The notes under the pieces: model-generated | Database searches by the model: none | What the model was told of the DNA's origin: nothing | The model's input: only the letters and a program-made list of their open reading frames with translations | Program-made: the position numbers and the translations under genes | Origin: an archaeon MnTg01 | GTDB lineage: Archaea > Thermoproteota > Nitrososphaeria > Nitrososphaerales > Nitrosopumilaceae | Assembly: GCA_008974855.1 (NCBI GenBank) | Contig: BFAR01000105.1 | Coordinates: 1-7,476 of the forward strand | Length of the DNA: 7,476 bases | Direction: 5' to 3' | Part shown: one piece after another, positions 4,477-7,476 of the stretch | Layout: each line of letters starts with the position of its first letter | How positions within the stretch are numbered: the stretch's first letter is position 1

Positions 4477-4839
4477 TCACATTCCAACAATTTGACGAAT
4501 TGCCTTATCCATCACATCAATAATTTGCTCTTCTTTTTCAGGGAAAACATCACTATCTTGTGTCACAGAAATTTGTTCGGAAAGACGAGATATCACGTCA
4601 ATATCATCAGGTAGTATTATGCCCAAACCCCGAAGTAATATTATTGAATAATAAAGACCGATTAATTTACTCCTAGACTGGCTTACCTGCCTGAAATATG
4701 CTCCTTTAGAAATACTAAATTGTGATTCAACCAAATTCTTCTGATTTAGAATAATTTCAATTTGTCTTTGTGTAAACAATGATTTTTTGATCATTTCATG
4801 AAAAATATTGTTAAAATTGGATTGTTCAAACCCACTCAT
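4477..4839 (-). CDS. Conserved-looking 120-aa protein, possible DNA-binding, function unknown
   Basis: Start ATG at 4839, stop TGA at 4477-4479. The sequence is largely helical with no membrane segment or cysteine motif. Residues about 10-36 (IFHEMIKKSLFTQRQIEIIL, then NQKNL) resemble the first helices of a sigma-region-4-like or LuxR-like helix-turn-helix. Residues about 42-58 (SISKGAYFRQVSQSRSKL) could be a basic recognition helix. Residues 59-76 are hydrophobic (GLYYSIILLRGLGIILP) and read as a core or dimerisation helix rather than a transmembrane helix. The C-terminal part is acidic and helical (SRLSEQI, EKEEQIIDVMDKAIRQI). This layout is reminiscent of small uncharacterised thaumarchaeal proteins, from memory only. 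It is divergent from the GGGP synthase gene; its TATA-like box and an inverted repeat lie directly upstream. A regulatory role is inferred from shape and context. Confidence 0.75.
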   Translation of the reverse strand: MSGFEQSNFNNIFHEMIKKSLFTQRQIEIILNQKNLVESQFSISKGAYFRQVSQSRSKLIGLYYSIILLRGLGIILPDDIDVISRLSEQISVTQDSDVFPEKEEQIIDVMDKAIRQIVGM

Positions 4840-4843
4840 AGCT

Positions 4844-4868
4844 ATACAAATCTGTATACCAGTATATC
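4844..4868. promoter_or_regulatory. Promoter and inverted repeat of the 120-aa gene
   Basis: TATAC-AAATCT-GTATA (4843-4858) is an inverted repeat lying between the ATG at 4839 and the TATA-like box AGTATATC (4861-4868, minus strand), whose centre is about 26 bases from that ATG, the distance expected for a leaderless message. GTATAC-CA-GTATAT also gives two half-sites in direct orientation. The repeat would cover the transcription start, so it is a plausible operator. Confidence 0.45.
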
Positions 4869-4874
4869 AATTAA

Positions 4875-4882
4875 ACTTTAAA
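4875..4882 (+). promoter_or_regulatory. Candidate TATA box for GGGP synthase and DP2
   Basis: CTTTAAAG in the divergent 62-bp gap is centred about 29 bases before the ATG at 4908, the distance expected for a leaderless archaeal message. It supports starting the lipid gene at 4908 and probably drives the DP2 gene as well. Confidence 0.5.
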
Positions 4883-4907
4883 GAGCCAAATATGAACAAC
4901 GGTGGTT

Positions 4908-5663
4908 ATGACTGATAGTGTTGAATCGTATCTAAAATCTGAATTAAAGAAAAAAAAATCAGCTTTGCTCTTTGTTCTGATTGATTCAGAAGTTTCTAAC
5001 ATTAAATCTTCAGTTAAACTCGCAAAGGATGTAGAAAGAATCGGTGCATCTGCTATCCTAGTTGGAGGGTCTTCTGCAACAAATCAAATGGAGATGGCTG
5101 AGGTAGTAAAAAATTTAAAAAAGGCAGTTAAAATTCCTAAAATCCTCTTTCCTGGGAATGTAACTGGGGTAGTTCCAGAAGCAGATGCAATCCTATTTAG
5201 CTCTCTTTTAAATTCAGAAAATCCATACTTTATTTCTCAAGCACAAGCTTTGGCGGCTCCAAGCGTTCTCAAATTTGGATTAGAACCACTCCCAACTGCA
5301 TATTTGGTAATTGGTGAAGGAACATCTGCCTGGTTTGTTGGTTCAGCAAGGGGAATCCCTTTTGATAAACCCAAAATTGCGGCTGCTTATTCACTAGCTG
5401 CTCAATTTCTAGGCATGCGTTTTGTATATCTTGAAGCAGGTTCAGGAGCAGTCTCTAGTGTAAAACCTGAAATGATTAAAACAGTAAGAAAAGTCTTCAA
5501 AGGCTTTCTAATTGTGGGGGGTGGAATTAAAGATCCAGATACTGCCAAAAAAATTGTTAGTGCTGGGGCGGATGCTATTGTAATAGGAACTTTACTAGAA
5601 AAAAATGGCAGCCTAAAAAATCTCACAGCAATAGCCAAAGCAATTAGAAGTGTAAAGAAGTAA
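4908..5663 (+). CDS. Geranylgeranylglyceryl phosphate synthase (GGGPS)
   Basis: Joins geranylgeranyl diphosphate to sn-glycerol 1-phosphate (EC 2.5.1.41), the first committed ether bond of archaeal membrane lipids. It is 251 aa from ATG 4908, normal for this TIM-barrel family. Motifs from this start: LIDSE 24-28 (the usual IDP region, here with Ser), VGGSS 52-56, FPGN 81-84, PEADAILFSSLLNS 90-103, EPLPTAYLVI 126-135, YLEAGSGA with the conserved Glu 174-181, the phosphate-binding VGGGI 203-207, and GADAIVIGT 220-228. A GTG at 4902 would add two residues; the TATA-like box and the GGTGG at 4901-4905, too close to act as a normal ribosome site, favour ATG 4908. DP2 starts 9 bp after the stop, so the two are likely co-transcribed. 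Assignment is strong; the Ser in the IDP position is a minor variation. Confidence 0.95.
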   Translation: MTDSVESYLKSELKKKKSALLFVLIDSEVSNIKSSVKLAKDVERIGASAILVGGSSATNQMEMAEVVKNLKKAVKIPKILFPGNVTGVVPEADAILFSSLLNSENPYFISQAQALAAPSVLKFGLEPLPTAYLVIGEGTSAWFVGSARGIPFDKPKIAAAYSLAAQFLGMRFVYLEAGSGAVSSVKPEMIKTVRKVFKGFLIVGGGIKDPDTAKKIVSAGADAIVIGTLLEKNGSLKNLTAIAKAIRSVKK

Positions 5664-5672
5664 GATAGAATC

Positions 5673-7476
5673 ATGTCAGATCACGCCGCAATTAACAGAA
5701 TTAAAGACGTCTTAATGCCTGATTATTATTTAAATTATTATAACGATATTTCAAAAAAAACATTTGATATTTTTGAAAAAGCAGCAGCAGCAAAAGCAAC
5801 ATTAGTTGATTCATCAGCCATTGTTGAACCCAAAATCGCCTTTGACTTAGCAGATCGTGTTGCTAAAATGCACGATATTGATATTGCAGAACCATTGCGT
5901 GAATTATTAAAAACTAATGGAAAGGAACTATCAGCCTTAATTCTATCAAAAGAAATTGCAACTGGGAAATATCTTCCATCCACTTCAACGCTTAAAGAAA
6001 GACTTGATCTTGCAGTTAGAGTTGGACTAGCAATTGTAACAGAAGGTGTTACTATTGCTCCATTGCAAGGAATTAGCAAAGTAACAATTAAGAAAAACAA
6101 GGATGGTTCCGAATATCTATCAGTCTCAATTGCAGGTCCAATGCGGTCTGCTGGAGGAACTGAATCAGCAGTTACAATGCTAATTGCAGATCATGTAAGA
6201 AAGACTGCAGGTTTATCGAAATACCAAGCAAATTCTTTTGATGACGAAACAGGAAGATTTGTTGAAGAACTTCGAGTTTATGAAAGAGAAGCTCAAGGAA
6301 GTTTTCAATTCCATGTTTTAGATGAAGATATAACAACTGTAATTTCAAATCTTCCAGTTGAGCTAGATGGCGTAGAAACTGATCCATATGAAGTTGTTAA
6401 TCATAGAAATATGAAAAGAATTGATACGGATAGAGTAAGGGGAGGAGCCTTACGAGTTCTAAATGACGGACTTGTTGGTAGATCCAAGAAACTTCTAAAA
6501 CGAATTGAACTTTACAATCTTGATGGTTGGGAGTGGCTCAATGATCTTAAAGGAGCTATTCAAACAGGTGATCGTGAAGATGCAGCTACAAAAAGAATGA
6601 GGGAAGTAATTACTGGAAGATCTGTTTTATCAATGCCAAACAAGATTGGTGGTTTTAGACTCCGTTACGGAAGAGCATGTAATTCAGGATTTGCAGCAGT
6701 TGGAATTCATCCAGTAGTAGGAGAAATATTAAATCATACTATTACAGTTGGAACTCAGATCAAGATTGATTATCCAAGTAAGGGCGCTACTATAGCTTTT
6801 GTAGATTCTATTGAAACTCCTATTGTTTTACTAAAAAATGGAAATGTAATTAAAATAAAAGATACATTACATGGACTAAAAATTAAAAATGAAATTAAAA
6901 AAATTATTCATCTAGGAGACATCTTGATTTCATTTGGAGATTTTTTGGAAAACAATGCACAACTGGTACCTACAGGTTATGTTGAAGAAATTTGGGTGGA
7001 GGAGCTTAGAGAAAAACTTTCAAAATACGAACCAAAAAATTATGAAAACTCTCCTTCAAAATTCCTTACAAGTACACCAACTTTTGATGAAGCCATCAAC
7101 CTTTCTTTAGACTTTCTTATACCATTACATCCTAAATTTCTCTATTTTTGGGATCTAATTTCAATACAAGAACTCAAACAACTTCTCCATCCCTTAGCAA
7201 TTGGAGAATCTTCAATCAGATATTCAAAAAATGTAAAACTTATTTTAGAAAAAATTGGGGTCCCACATGAAAATTCAACTGATTCAATTTTACTAGATGA
7301 ATCTGAAGCTAAAATTTTCTATAACCTTCTTTTCAGAAAACCATTAAAGCTTAACGAGTCAAAATCAGTTATTGAAAATATATCTGAAACTTCAGAAATA
7401 AAAATAAAGCCTAAATTTTCAACATCTGTTGGAGTAAGAATTGGAAGACCAGAAAAGGCAGCTCCAAGACAAATGA
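5673..7476 (+). CDS. polC: DNA polymerase D large subunit DP2 (3' partial)
   Basis: Catalytic large subunit of archaeal PolD, partner of DP1. The first 601 codons are present and unbroken; the family is usually over 1,100 aa, so roughly half is missing. The apparent TGA at the last three bases is out of frame. Visible family blocks: MSDHAAINRIKDVLM start, GPMRSAGGTESA 155-166, RNMKRIDTDRVRGGAL 245-260 followed by RVLNDGLVGR to 270, and GGFRLRYGRACNSGF 326-340. The window ends in GRPEKAAPRQM, the conserved run that precedes the zinc-binding and double-psi beta-barrel catalytic part, so the active-site aspartates lie outside. ATG 5673 is 9 bp after the GGGPS stop with no Shine-Dalgarno, and no promoter is evident in the gap. 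No intein is visible in the part seen. Confidence 0.96.
   Translation, partial: MSDHAAINRIKDVLMPDYYLNYYNDISKKTFDIFEKAAAAKATLVDSSAIVEPKIAFDLADRVAKMHDIDIAEPLRELLKTNGKELSALILSKEIATGKYLPSTSTLKERLDLAVRVGLAIVTEGVTIAPLQGISKVTIKKNKDGSEYLSVSIAGPMRSAGGTESAVTMLIADHVRKTAGLSKYQANSFDDETGRFVEELRVYEREAQGSFQFHVLDEDITTVISNLPVELDGVETDPYEVVNHRNMKRIDTDRVRGGALRVLNDGLVGRSKKLLKRIELYNLDGWEWLNDLKGAIQTGDREDAATKRMREVITGRSVLSMPNKIGGFRLRYGRACNSGFAAVGIHPVVGEILNHTITVGTQIKIDYPSKGATIAFVDSIETPIVLLKNGNVIKIKDTLHGLKIKNEIKKIIHLGDILISFGDFLENNAQLVPTGYVEEIWVEELREKLSKYEPKNYENSPSKFLTSTPTFDEAINLSLDFLIPLHPKFLYFWDLISIQELKQLLHPLAIGESSIRYSKNVKLILEKIGVPHENSTDSILLDESEAKIFYNLLFRKPLKLNESKSVIENISETSEIKIKPKFSTSVGVRIGRPEKAAPRQM

Noticed and set aside
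5402..5674. Minus-strand open frame opposite the end of GGGPS
   Set aside because: It lies entirely over the conserved GGGPS motifs YLEAGSGA and VGGGI, so it is antisense noise.
5738..6387. Two minus-strand open frames opposite the start of DP2
   Set aside because: The plus strand encodes an uninterrupted DP2 N-terminus with conserved blocks; the antisense products have low-complexity Ser- or Leu-rich sequence and no motif.
7474..7476. TGA at the window end as a DP2 stop
   Set aside because: It is out of frame; the DP2 frame reads ATG at 7473-7475 and continues past the edge.

Overview
The window is AT-rich archaeal DNA and fits a member of the Nitrososphaerota (Thaumarchaeota), probably a low-GC marine type. 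The reasons are: both subunits of the archaeal family D DNA polymerase (absent from Crenarchaeota) with an Orc1/Cdc6 initiator; a geranylgeranylglyceryl phosphate synthase-type lipid gene; TATA-box promoters placed for leaderless mRNAs; and a U-tract terminator. The genus is an inference from sequence style only.

Layout. (1) Positions 1-1376, plus strand: 3' part of the PolD small subunit DP1, cut by the window edge. (2) Positions 1386-2600, minus strand: Orc1/Cdc6, convergent with DP1 with only 9 bp between the stops. (3) Positions 2601-3148: a non-coding stretch that looks like the chromosomal replication origin. It holds a mirror-symmetric array of GATC and AGCT sites around the cdc6 promoter, an inverted pair of ORB-like elements flanking an approximately 95-bp, almost pure A/T segment, a tandem pair of ORB-like elements 60 bp apart, and many GTTAAC palindromes. 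(4) Positions 3149-3538, plus strand: a small winged-helix-like protein transcribed away from the origin. (5) Positions 3535-4839, minus strand: three small regulator-like genes: an AbrB/SpoVT-type swapped-hairpin protein with a non-ATG start, a membrane-anchored winged-helix protein, and a 120-aa protein of unknown function. (6) Positions 4908-7476, plus strand: GGGP synthase followed after 9 bp by the PolD large subunit DP2, whose 3' half (including the catalytic region) lies beyond the window.

The window therefore groups the initiator, its probable origin and both replicative polymerase subunits within 7.5 kb, with a cassette of putative DNA-binding proteins between them. The least ordinary observation is the GATC array: six GATC and two AGCT sites, all placed symmetrically about the cdc6 promoter at the origin edge. 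This resembles the GATC clustering used for methylation-dependent origin control in enteric bacteria, although nothing in the window proves methylation. All functional statements rest on motif recognition from memory; no database search was run.
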